DNA of 6,645 nt from Bacillota bacterium (GCA_023392755.1 JAEWNM010000023.1:1-6645); one strand, 5' to 3'. Shown: positions 1 through 6,434, counted from the stretch's first letter. A program made the numbers and translations. Notes: a model not told the origin generated them from the sequence alone.

Positions 1-659
1 TTGAAGAGCTTACCGCCGCCGGCGCCACCTTCCCCGTCAAAATGGTGCTCACCTACCGCAGCGACGACAGCGACTGGGAAAACGAATATGTGCTGCTCAA
101 GCAGCAATTGGAAGGCGTGCTTGGCACCGATTACATCGAGTGCATCCTCTACCCCGGCTCCACCGAAAACTTCCTGGCGGTCACCCGCAAGGCCGGCGTC
201 TACTCCCTCATGCGCTGCAACTGGGGCGCCGATTATCAGGACCCGGAAACCTGGACCGACCCCTTCGTCGTAAAGAAGGATGAGTCCGGTACCATCGTGG
301 GCAACAGCTACAACAAAATGGACCTTATGCTCAACAGCGAATTCTCCGATACGAAGGCTGTTCTGGAAGCCTACTATGCCGCCGTTGACGAAGCGAAGGC
401 TGAAATCACCGACATGAAGGCCCGCTATGAGAAATTCGCCGCCGCCGAGGCCATGCTCATCGACAACGCCATCGTTATCCCCTTCTTCATCTATCCCGCT
501 GAATATCAGGCCACCAAGCTGAACATCTACGAGGGGCAGTACGCTTCCTTCGGCATCTCCATCCTGCGGTACAAGGGCCAGAAGCTCTACGACCACTTCA
601 TCACCCCGGAGGAGGATGCGGCCAACCATCAGGCCTGGCTGGATGTCATCGGCAAATAA
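1..659 (+). CDS. oppA: Peptide ABC transporter solute-binding protein (family 5), 3' part only
   Basis: This is the C-terminal part (about 218 residues) of an extracytoplasmic solute-binding protein of the OppA/DppA family, which captures peptides outside the membrane and delivers them to the OppBC permease. The reading frame is already open at base 3 (EELTAAGATFPVK...), so the start and any lipoprotein signal lie upstream of the window. The ATG at 42 is internal. Family features seen are the CNWGADYQDPETW segment, typical of the C-terminal lobe, and the IVIPFFIYPAEY stretch before the final lobe. The gene ends at TAA 657-659. The two permease and two ATPase genes follow directly. All 13 isoleucine codons from base 42 onward are ATC, a strong bias consistent with high expression. 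The exact ligand cannot be read from sequence; oppA is a family label, and dppA or another SBP5 type is possible. Confidence 0.9.
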   Translation, partial: EELTAAGATFPVKMVLTYRSDDSDWENEYVLLKQQLEGVLGTDYIECILYPGSTENFLAVTRKAGVYSLMRCNWGADYQDPETWTDPFVVKKDESGTIVGNSYNKMDLMLNSEFSDTKAVLEAYYAAVDEAKAEITDMKARYEKFAAAEAMLIDNAIVIPFFIYPAEYQATKLNIYEGQYASFGISILRYKGQKLYDHFITPEEDAANHQAWLDVIGK

Positions 660-680
660 ATACGATGTGCGTTGCCTGGC

Positions 681-741
681 CGGTTGCTTTCCGGCACCGG
701 CAACCGTCCGGGGAGGAACCTCGCTTTGGGGTTCCTCCCCG
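681..741 (+). promoter_or_regulatory. Tandem stem-loops between binding-protein and permease genes
   Basis: Two adjacent inverted repeats lie in the 129-base spacer. The first pairs CGGTTGC (681-687) with GCAACCG (700-706) around a 12-base loop. The second is a perfect 12-bp stem, 709-720 with 730-741, around a 9-base loop at 721-729. No T-run follows the second (GTCATAAGG comes next), so a full intrinsic terminator is unlikely. In many ABC operons a hairpin here protects the upstream binding-protein mRNA or lets only part of transcription continue. That role is inferred; the pairing is seen directly. Confidence 0.7.
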
Positions 742-773
742 TCATAAGGTTCAAGGCGGCCGCACACGCTTGT

Positions 774-779
774 AAGGGG
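774..779 (+). promoter_or_regulatory. Ribosome binding site that fixes the oppB start
   Basis: AAGGGG lies 9 bases before the ATG at 789. It favours that start over the longer open frame beginning at 672, whose extra 39 residues run through both stem-loops and do not resemble the family N-terminus. Confidence 0.75.
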
Positions 780-788
780 TCTGAGAGC

Positions 789-1733
789 ATGGCAAAATAC
801 CTGGGTAAACGGCTTGCGCGTTCCCTGATCACATTATTCCTGATTTTGTCCATCACGTTTATACTGGTCCGGCAAATGCCTATCGAGGGCTATTTTCTCA
901 ACTTCGATAAATTGTCTCCAGAGCAGGTGGCCAACGGCATCAAGCGTCTTGGGCTTGACCAACCCATGCACATCCAGCTGTTCAACTTTTTCAAAAACCT
1001 CATCACCCGCTTCGATCTGGGCACTTCCTGGATCTACCGCAACAACGTCCCCGTATCTGAAATACTGGCCCCCAAGATTCCCATCTCCATTCAGCTGGGC
1101 GGTCTATCAATCCTGTTTTCCATGCTGGTGGGCTTGCCCATGGGCACGCTGATGGCCAAATACAAGGGCAAGCTGTTCGATCATATCGGAACCGGTTTCA
1201 TTGTGCTGATTCAGGCTGTTCCGGCGGCGGTGTACTATCTGTTCATCCAGCTGTACGGAACGGAGCTTTTTCATATCAGGCTGCTGTTCGACGCCAAAAA
1301 TCCAATTTCATGGGTCCTGCCCATATTTTCCATGTCCCTTGGGAACATCGCCTATTACGCCATGTGGCTCAGGCGCTACATGGTGGACGAAAGCCGCAAG
1401 GACTATGTCATGCTGGCCCGCATCAAAGGCGTTTCCGGCAACAAGATCATGTTCCGGCATATCTTCCGCAACGCCTTCGTGCCCATGGCGCAATACCTGC
1501 CCACCTCCTTTTTGAACACGGTCATCGGCTCGATCTATATTGAGTCGCTGTACTCCATCCCCGGCATGGGCGGCCTGCTGGTCAACGTCATCAAAAAGCA
1601 GGACAACGCCATGGTGCAGGGCATCGTCCTGCTCTACGCCTGCGTGGGCATCATCGGCCTCATACTGGGCGATCTATTGATGGTGGCGCTGGACCCCCGC
1701 ATCAGCTTTGCCAGGAAAGGGGGCAGCCGCTGA
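789..1733 (+). CDS. oppB: Peptide ABC transporter permease, OppB/DppB type
   Basis: This inner-membrane subunit forms half of the peptide channel. The protein has 314 residues, normal for the family. The N-terminus MAKYLGKRLARSL followed by a hydrophobic helix (about 9-28) is the classic DppB/OppB opening. Further membrane segments are at about 99-122, 133-153, 171-192, 232-255 and 277-300. The long outside loop after helix 1 carries the family segment IKRLGLDQPMHIQLFNF (51-67). The EAA-type cytoplasmic loop that docks with the ATPases spans about 205-232 (DYVMLARIKGVSG... ending NAFVP). SIPGMGGLL (256-264) and the C-terminal LDPRI are also typical. The start is ATG 789, set by AAGGGG at 774-779. 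Its stop TGA (1731-1733) shares the A with the next gene's ATG, so translation of the two permeases is probably coupled. Choice between opp and dpp naming is open. Confidence 0.93.
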   Translation: MAKYLGKRLARSLITLFLILSITFILVRQMPIEGYFLNFDKLSPEQVANGIKRLGLDQPMHIQLFNFFKNLITRFDLGTSWIYRNNVPVSEILAPKIPISIQLGGLSILFSMLVGLPMGTLMAKYKGKLFDHIGTGFIVLIQAVPAAVYYLFIQLYGTELFHIRLLFDAKNPISWVLPIFSMSLGNIAYYAMWLRRYMVDESRKDYVMLARIKGVSGNKIMFRHIFRNAFVPMAQYLPTSFLNTVIGSIYIESLYSIPGMGGLLVNVIKKQDNAMVQGIVLLYACVGIIGLILGDLLMVALDPRISFARKGGSR

Positions 1734-2737
1734 TGGCCTTTTTAAGGCATCCCAAGGTGGATAGGCTGGAGGAAAACATAAGCCGCCAGCTTTCCGGCTC
1801 CCTGAATGAATCTGAAAAGTTCACCTTTGCGCATTTCAATGAGGAGGAGCTGGAGCGCACGGGTGTCAGTCAATACTCCTACTGGCGCTCCACCTTTCAG
1901 GCCTTTCGTAAAAATAAAATCGCCATGCTTTTGCTTATGACGGTAGCCTTTATTCTGCTGTTCACCTTCATACAGCCCATTTTGCCGGGGCAGTTCGATC
2001 CTTTTTTGGTAAACAACAACCCCGCGACCCGCCTTCCCTTCAAAAACCAGGCGCCCAATGACACCTTCTGGCTGGGCACCAACGCCATCGGCCAGGACCT
2101 TTGGGCCAGGCTGTGGTCGGGCACGCGCACATCCCTGTTTATCGGCATCAGCGTGGCTGTCATCGAAGCGCTCGTCGGCATTATGATGGGCGTGTTGTGG
2201 GGATATCTGCGCAAGCTGGATTTTCTGTTCACGGAAATCTACAATATACTCGACAATATTCCAACAACCATTGTGCTGATCCTCATGTCCATGATTTTGC
2301 GGCCGGGCATACCCACCATCATACTGGCCCTGTCGCTTACCGGCTGGATCGGCATGGCCCGTTTCGTGCGCAACCAAATACTCATCATCAGGGACCGTGA
2401 TTACAACGTGGCCTCCCGGTGCCTTGGCACCAGCACGGCCCGCATCATCATCAAAAACCTGCTCCCCTATCTTGTATCGGTAATCATGCTGCGCATGGCG
2501 CTGTCAATCCCGGGCGCCATCGGCAGCGAGGTGTTCATCACCTATATCGGCCTTGGCGTGCCCGCCACCACCCCCAGCCTGGGCAACCTGATCAATGTGG
2601 GCCGGCAATTGATGATGAGCCCCAGCCTGCGCTATCAGCTCATTTACCCCACCATCATACTGTCCGTCGTAACGATTTCGTTTTATGTGATCGGCAACGC
2701 CTTTTCCGATGCCGCCGATCCCAAAAACCATCTGTAA
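1733..2737 (+). CDS. oppC: Peptide ABC transporter permease, OppC/DppC type
   Basis: This is the second channel subunit, partner of OppB. It has 334 residues, with a cytoplasmic N-terminal extension of about 60 residues rich in charged residues and then the OppC N-terminal helix (about 63-83). The motif GTNAIGQDLWARLWSGTR (115-132) matches the family signature of the form GTDxxGRDxxSRxxxGxR. More membrane segments lie at about 134-157, 168-190, 193-214, 245-265 and 308-328. The EAA coupling loop is about 224-245 (YNVASRCLGTS... ending KNLLP). The C-terminus GNAFSDAADPK is typical of DppC/OppC. The ATG overlaps the oppB stop in TGATG, with AAAGGGGG at 1716-1723 as ribosome binding site. Unlike the binding-protein gene, it uses ATA for isoleucine at least seven times, suggesting ordinary rather than very high expression. 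Substrate is not deducible. Confidence 0.94.
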   Translation: MAFLRHPKVDRLEENISRQLSGSLNESEKFTFAHFNEEELERTGVSQYSYWRSTFQAFRKNKIAMLLLMTVAFILLFTFIQPILPGQFDPFLVNNNPATRLPFKNQAPNDTFWLGTNAIGQDLWARLWSGTRTSLFIGISVAVIEALVGIMMGVLWGYLRKLDFLFTEIYNILDNIPTTIVLILMSMILRPGIPTIILALSLTGWIGMARFVRNQILIIRDRDYNVASRCLGTSTARIIIKNLLPYLVSVIMLRMALSIPGAIGSEVFITYIGLGVPATTPSLGNLINVGRQLMMSPSLRYQLIYPTIILSVVTISFYVIGNAFSDAADPKNHL

Positions 2738-2755
2738 GGAAAGGGGGATACAGCC

Positions 2756-3871
2756 ATGGGAAACGCAAAACCCATCCTTTCCATCCGTGACCTGAACGTA
2801 AAATTCAGCCTGCGGGGCCGCGTCCTTCACGCCATACGCGGCGTTACCTTGGATGTGTACGAGGGCGAAACCCTGGCCATCGTGGGTGAGTCCGGCAGCG
2901 GCAAATCGGTGCTCAACAAAAACTTCATCGGCCTGCTCGATCCCAACGGCTTTATTTCCGGCGGCTCCATCCGCTATTACGGCCTGCCGGCAAAGGCGGA
3001 GGATAAGCCGCCGCTGTGCGGCACGGATGAAAACGGCCGCCGCTGCGCCGACCTGGCTCAATTCAAAACCGAAAAGGACTGGCTGAGGATTCGCGGCAGG
3101 GAGATATGCATGATCCCCCAAGACCCTATGACCAGCCTAAACCCCCTGAAAAGCGTCGGCGCGCAGATTACCGAGGCGCTGGCGCTGCACAGCGGCCTGA
3201 AAGGCGTAGCAGCCAGGGAAGCGGCCATTGGCATCCTGAACGATGTACGCATCGACGACCCCGGCCGCCGTTACCGCCAATACCCCCATGAGCTTTCCGG
3301 CGGCATGCGCCAGCGCATTGTAATCGCCATTGCCATTGCCTGCCGCCCCAAGATACTCATCTGCGACGAGCCCACCACCGCGCTGGATGTCACCATTCAG
3401 GCGCAGATATTGAATCTCATCAAGGAAATCAAGGAAAAATACAGGCTCACCGTTTTGTTCATCACCCATGACCTGGGCGTGGTGGCCAATATTTCAGAGC
3501 GTGTAGCCGTAATGTACGCCGGGGACATCGTGGAGCTGGGCCTGGTGAACGAAATATTCTACGACCAGCGTCATCCCTATACATGGGCGCTTCTGTCCTC
3601 CCTGCCCCAACTGGGCCAGAAGGGGGAAAAGCTTTACTCCATACAGGGCACGCCCCCCAACCTGTTCAAGCAGATTCCCGGCGATGCCTTCGCACAGCGC
3701 AACCCGCTGGCGCTGAAAATCGACCATGTCCAGCAGCCGCCGTATTTTGAGGTTTCCCCCACCCATGTGGCCCGCACCTGGCTTCTGGACAAGCGCGCCC
3801 CCAAGGTATCCCCGCCGGAATCCATTGTAAAGCTCAAAAGCCTGGGAGGTGTTTCCCGTGATGGAAAGTGA
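2756..3871 (+). CDS. oppD: Peptide ABC transporter ATPase, OppD/DppD type
   Basis: This is one of the two cytoplasmic ATPases that drive import. It has 371 residues. Walker A is GESGSGKS (44-51), the Q-loop is PQDPMTSLNP (121-130, Q122), the ABC signature is LSGGMRQR (180-187), Walker B is LICDEP with D204 and E205, and the H-loop histidine is H238. The oligopeptide-transporter C-terminal domain begins at HPYTWALLSSLP (273-284). Two oddities stand out. An insert of about 20 residues (78-97) with cysteines C88 and C97 precedes the usual FKTEKDWLRIRG. Where many DppD/OppD proteins have four [4Fe-4S] cysteines (GCxF, RC, xxC, ACW), this one has D310, N316, D323 and T341. The start ATG 2756 follows AAGGAAAGGGGG (2736-2747) by 8 bases and lies 18 bases after oppC. 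The 3' end overlaps oppF by 11 bases. Confidence 0.95.
   Translation: MGNAKPILSIRDLNVKFSLRGRVLHAIRGVTLDVYEGETLAIVGESGSGKSVLNKNFIGLLDPNGFISGGSIRYYGLPAKAEDKPPLCGTDENGRRCADLAQFKTEKDWLRIRGREICMIPQDPMTSLNPLKSVGAQITEALALHSGLKGVAAREAAIGILNDVRIDDPGRRYRQYPHELSGGMRQRIVIAIAIACRPKILICDEPTTALDVTIQAQILNLIKEIKEKYRLTVLFITHDLGVVANISERVAVMYAGDIVELGLVNEIFYDQRHPYTWALLSSLPQLGQKGEKLYSIQGTPPNLFKQIPGDAFAQRNPLALKIDHVQQPPYFEVSPTHVARTWLLDKRAPKVSPPESIVKLKSLGGVSRDGK
3844..3849 (+). promoter_or_regulatory. Ribosome binding site of oppF, inside the end of oppD
   Basis: GGGAGG lies 11 bases before ATG 3861 and 8 bases before an in-frame GTG at 3858. The in-frame GTG at 3849 overlaps the site itself and is therefore an unlikely start. 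ATG 3861 is preferred, with GTG 3858 as the close alternative. Confidence 0.65.
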
Positions 3872-4793
3872 ATACCGGGAAAAGCTTCTGGAAATAAACG
3901 ACCTGCGCGTAGCCTTCGGCCATGGCCGGAAGCGGTTTGAGGCCGTGCGCGGGGTAACGTTTCATGTCTATAAAGGAGAAACCTTCGGGCTGGTGGGTGA
4001 ATCGGGCTCCGGCAAAACCACCATCGGCCGTGCCATCGTGCGTGTACATCCCGCCGCGGGCGGCGAAGTGAAATTTCAGGGCAAACGCATCAGCGGCAGT
4101 TTGAGCAAAAGCGAAGACCTGGCCGTTACCCGCAGGATTCAGATGATTTTTCAGGACCCTATGGCCTCCCTGAACGAGAGGGCAAAAATCGATTATATCG
4201 TGTCTGAGGGCATGCAGGGCCGTGGCATTCCCAAGCAAACGCTCCAGGGCATGGTGGATGACGCACTGAAGGACGTGGGCCTTCTGCCCGAGTTTTCCAG
4301 CAGGTTCCCCCATGAATTTTCCGGCGGCCAGCGCCAGAGAATAGGCATTGCCCGCGCGCTGATCATGAACCCGGAATTCATCATTGCGGATGAGCCTATT
4401 TCCGCTCTGGACGTGTCCATCCGGGCGCAGGTTTTGAACCTTATGAGCGAACTGCAAAAAAAGCGGGGGCTGACCTACCTGTTCATATCCCATGACCTGT
4501 CGGTAATGCGCTTCATCTGCGACCGCATCGCCGTCATCCACAAGGGCATTCTGGTGGAGATGGCGCAAACGGAAGCGCTGTTCCATCAGCCGCTGCATCC
4601 CTATACCAGGGCGCTCCTGTCCGCCATCCCCCAGCCCAATCCCATCGCGGAAAAGGAAAAGGTATTGGAGGTGTACGATCCCTCCATGCATGATTACAAA
4701 ACGGATAAGCCCGCGTTTCGGCAGATTGTGCCGGGGCATTTCATCCACGCCAACGAACGGGAATGGGAAAAGTATGCGGCCATGCTGAAATAG
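3861..4793 (+). CDS. oppF: Peptide ABC transporter ATPase, OppF/DppF type
   Basis: This is the second ATPase and pairs with OppD under the OppBC channel. From ATG 3861 it has 310 residues. Walker A is GESGSGKT (46-53), the Q-loop is FQDPMASLN (Q98), the signature is FSGGQRQR (133-140), Walker B is IIADEP with D157 and E158, the D-loop is SALD (161-164) and the H-loop histidine is H191. The transporter-specific C-terminus contains HPYTRALLSAIP and ends with PGHFIHANEREWEKY. It is short and has none of the C-terminal cluster cysteines seen in many OppF/DppF proteins, like its partner OppD here. Its first 11 bases lie within oppD (stop TGA 3869-3871), so translation is likely coupled. The stop TAG (4791-4793) falls in the loop and 3' arm of a terminator-like hairpin. 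The tandem order after oppD and the stronger match to the OppF form of the motifs support the F label. Confidence 0.94.
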   Translation: MESEYREKLLEINDLRVAFGHGRKRFEAVRGVTFHVYKGETFGLVGESGSGKTTIGRAIVRVHPAAGGEVKFQGKRISGSLSKSEDLAVTRRIQMIFQDPMASLNERAKIDYIVSEGMQGRGIPKQTLQGMVDDALKDVGLLPEFSSRFPHEFSGGQRQRIGIARALIMNPEFIIADEPISALDVSIRAQVLNLMSELQKKRGLTYLFISHDLSVMRFICDRIAVIHKGILVEMAQTEALFHQPLHPYTRALLSAIPQPNPIAEKEKVLEVYDPSMHDYKTDKPAFRQIVPGHFIHANEREWEKYAAMLK

Positions 4794-4803
4794 GCCGCGT
4801 TTT
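4776..4803 (+). terminator. Candidate weak terminator straddling the oppF stop codon
   Basis: GCGGCC (4776-4781) pairs perfectly with GGCCGC (4793-4798) around an 11-base loop, followed by GTTTTCCC. The stem is short but all G-C. The T-run is only four bases, so partial read-through into metY is plausible. The oppF stop codon begins in the loop and ends on the 3' arm, so ribosomes finishing oppF would interfere with folding. Confidence 0.4.
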
Positions 4804-4837
4804 CCCTTGCCAAAGACGTGCCACAATGAATTTTGTT

Positions 4838-4844
4838 AAAGGAG
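4838..4844 (+). promoter_or_regulatory. Ribosome binding site that fixes the metY start
   Basis: AAAGGAG lies 9 bases before ATG 4854. The in-frame TTG at 4833 is upstream of this site, so the seven-residue extension it would add is rejected. Confidence 0.8.
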
Positions 4845-4853
4845 TCCTATCCT

Positions 4854-6119
4854 ATGCTCCATGATGAAACCAAGTGCCTTCACTCAGGTTATACCCCCAA
4901 AAACGGCGAGCCCAGGGTTGTCCCCATCGTCCAAAGCACCACCTATGTATTTGATACCACCGCCGAGATAGGCGCGCTGTTCGATATGCCCACCGCTCAT
5001 ATGTATTCCCGTTTTTCCAACCCCACGGTCGAGGCGGTGGAAAAAAAGATAGCCGACCTGGAGGGCGGCGTAGGCGCCATGTGCACCTCCTCCGGCCAGG
5101 CGGCGTCATTATTGTCCATACTCAATCTATGCAAAAGCGGCGACAGCATCGTCAGCGCCTCCACCATCTACGGGGGTACGGTGAACCTGTTCGCCGTAAC
5201 GCTCAAACGCCTGGGCATCGAATGCATCTTTGTGGATGCCGATGCCGACACGCAAACGATTCAAAAAGCCTTCAAGCCCAACACCAGGGCTGTTTTTGGC
5301 GAAACGCTGGCCAATCCTGCCCTTTGCGTGCTCGATATAGAAAAGTTTGCCGCCGCCGCCCATCAAAACGGCGTGCCCCTGATCATCGACAACACATTCG
5401 CCACGCCCATACTCTGCAAGCCCATTGCTTTCGGGGCTGACATCGTCATACACTCCACCACCAAATACATGGACGGCCACGCGCTGCAGGTGGGCGGCGT
5501 CATCGTGGACGGCGGCACCTTCGACTGGACAAACGGCAGGTTCCCTGAGTTTACGGAGCCGGATGAATCGTATCACGGCGTTGTGTACACCCGCGACTTT
5601 GGCAAAATGGCCTACATCATCAAGGCCAGGATGCAGCTGATGCGTGATTTCGGCTGCTATCCCGCCGCCCATTCCGCCTTCTTGCTGAACCTTGGGCTGG
5701 AGACGCTGCCCGTTCGCATGCGTCAATACTGCCAAAACGGGCTGGCGGCGGCGGCCTATTTGAAAGATTGCTCCCAGGTGGAGTCAGTGCGCTATGCCGG
5801 CCTGCCCGGCGACCGCTATTTTGCGCTGGCTCAAAAATATCTGCCCGGCGGTGCGTGCGGCGTCATCTCCTTTGTAATGAAGGGGGGCCGTGAACCGGCG
5901 GTCAGGTTTATGGACAGCCTGCGCCTTGCCTCCAAGGAAGTCCACGTGGCGGATATCCGCACCTGCGTGCTCCATCCCGCCAGTGCCACTCACCGTCAGC
6001 TTACGGAGGAGCAGCTCATCGCGGCAGGGGTCAACCCCGGCCTCATCCGCATTTCCGTGGGGCTGGAGCATATCGACGACATACTGGAGGACATCCGCCA
6101 GGCCATGGCCGCCGTCTGA
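4854..6119 (+). CDS. metY: O-acetylhomoserine sulfhydrylase (O-acetylhomoserine aminocarboxypropyltransferase)
   Basis: This cytoplasmic PLP enzyme of the Cys/Met metabolism family converts O-acetyl-L-homoserine and sulfide to homocysteine and acetate, the direct sulfhydrylation route to methionine. It has 421 residues, the usual MetY length. Visible cofactor residues are YSRFSNPT (Y51 and R53, phosphate binding across the dimer), SSGQAA (79-84), D179 in LIIDNTFATP (pyridine nitrogen), the Schiff-base lysine K204 in HSTTKYMDGH, and R399 in LIRISVGLE for the substrate carboxylate. YGGT at 106-109, rather than the YGCT of methionine gamma-lyase, and the MetY-type insert DGGTFDWTNGRFPEFTEPD (219-237) favour MetY over lyase or cystathionine synthase. 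HPASATH (374-380) has Ala where HPASTTH is common. It follows oppF by 60 bases. No T-box or SAM riboswitch fits in that gap. Activity as a homocysteine or methionine-forming lyase side reaction cannot be excluded. Confidence 0.93.
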   Translation: MLHDETKCLHSGYTPKNGEPRVVPIVQSTTYVFDTTAEIGALFDMPTAHMYSRFSNPTVEAVEKKIADLEGGVGAMCTSSGQAASLLSILNLCKSGDSIVSASTIYGGTVNLFAVTLKRLGIECIFVDADADTQTIQKAFKPNTRAVFGETLANPALCVLDIEKFAAAAHQNGVPLIIDNTFATPILCKPIAFGADIVIHSTTKYMDGHALQVGGVIVDGGTFDWTNGRFPEFTEPDESYHGVVYTRDFGKMAYIIKARMQLMRDFGCYPAAHSAFLLNLGLETLPVRMRQYCQNGLAAAAYLKDCSQVESVRYAGLPGDRYFALAQKYLPGGACGVISFVMKGGREPAVRFMDSLRLASKEVHVADIRTCVLHPASATHRQLTEEQLIAAGVNPGLIRISVGLEHIDDILEDIRQAMAAV

Positions 6120-6123
6120 AGCC

Positions 6124-6150
6124 AAATAAAAACGGGCTGCCACGCCAGCC
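6124..6150 (-). terminator. Candidate terminator for leftward transcription
   Basis: Read on the minus strand, GGCTG and CAGCC (6146-6150 and 6135-6139) form a 5-bp stem with a 6-base loop. It is followed, after two bases, by TTTTTATTT (complement of 6124-6132). On the plus strand the same hairpin has no T-run, so it would not stop metY transcription in the standard way. This points to a leftward transcript entering from the right. The stem is short, so confidence is moderate. Confidence 0.4.
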
Positions 6151-6182
6151 GCACAATTTATAGCATTTCAAGAAAATGCCGT

Positions 6183-6215
6183 CCGAAGGCTTCCAAAGGA
6201 TGATCGGAAAGCCCT
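6183..6215 (+). repeat. Module B, copy 1 (CCGAAGG ... CGGAAAGCCCT)
   Basis: The module starts CCGAAGGCTTCCAAAGG and ends CGGAAAGCCCT (6205-6215), and the same end recurs at 6453-6463. Its first 17 bases match 6230-6246 with one difference (C at 6190, T at 6237). It can fold: 6188-6194 pairs with 6206-6213 with one bulged A (7 bp). Strand is nominal. Confidence 0.65.
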
Positions 6216-6229
6216 CTGTTCGCGTCAGA

Positions 6230-6366
6230 CCGAAGGTTTCCAAAGGGCTCCGAAGCCGAAGCGCCGCCTGTGGCTCCGGAGCATCACCTCCGCCTGTGGC
6301 GGATTAGGGTGATGCGGAGGAGGCTGGCGAAACAAGCGGTGCGAGCGGCAGCGAGCAATGCGCCCC
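6230..6366 (+). repeat. Module A, copy 1, with enlarged central hairpin
   Basis: This is a long copy of the main repeat: leader CCGAAGG...GGGCTCCG, then AGCCGAAGCGCCGCCTGTGG, a hairpin section, the core GGAGGAGGCTGGC, and a tail GAAACAAGC...GCGCCCC. The 51-base core plus tail (6316-6366) matches 6594-6645 except for one substitution and one inserted A. Unlike the other copies it carries extra bases forming a large hairpin: 6281-6288 pairs with 6308-6315 and stacks on TCCGCC (6289-6294) paired with GGCGGA (6298-6303). An outer CTCC (6274-6277) pairs with GGAG (6316-6319). Confidence 0.75.
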
Positions 6367-6385
6367 TTGAGCCAGATGGAAGGGG
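6363..6385 (+). repeat. Short inverted repeat linking copies 1 and 2
   Basis: CCCCTT (6363-6368) pairs with AAGGGG (6380-6385) around an 11-base loop. It begins with the last bases of module A copy 1 and ends where the partial copy 2 begins, so it spans the junction between them. Confidence 0.5.
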
Positions 6386-6434
6386 TAGCCGAAGCGCCGC
6401 CTGTGGCGGATAAAGCGAGGCGGAGGAGGCTGGC
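6385..6434 (+). repeat. Module A, partial copy 2
   Basis: Fifty bases from GTAGCCGAAG to GGAGGCTGGC match 6557-6606 with a single difference (G at 6405, A at 6577). The leader and the GAAACAAGC tail are missing; the module-B start CCGAAGGTCCAGGGC follows at once. The segment can form CCGCC-TGT-GGCGG, or alternatively CCGCCT with the later AGGCGG. Confidence 0.75.

Noticed and set aside
672..788. A 39-residue N-terminal extension of the OppB frame
   Set aside because: It passes through both stem-loops, lacks a ribosome binding site, and the family N-terminus begins at ATG 789 with a good site at 774-779.
1742..2377. A 211-residue minus-strand frame opposite oppC
   Set aside because: Shadow of oppC; the composition is unlike a protein and it has no domain or plausible start context.
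3834..4826. A 330-residue frame on the minus strand opposite oppF
   Set aside because: It mirrors a GC-rich real gene, and its product is rich in His, Gln and Gly with no domain. The plus-strand OppF has every ABC motif.
4794..4853. SAM riboswitch, T-box or sigma-A promoter ahead of metY
   Set aside because: The gap is too short for either leader. TTGCCA at 4807 has no proper -10 at 17 bases, and CACAAT at 4822 is only 9 bases away.
4833..4853. TTG start adding seven residues to MetY
   Set aside because: It precedes the AAAGGAG site that serves ATG 4854, and the resulting N-terminus is just the translated binding site.
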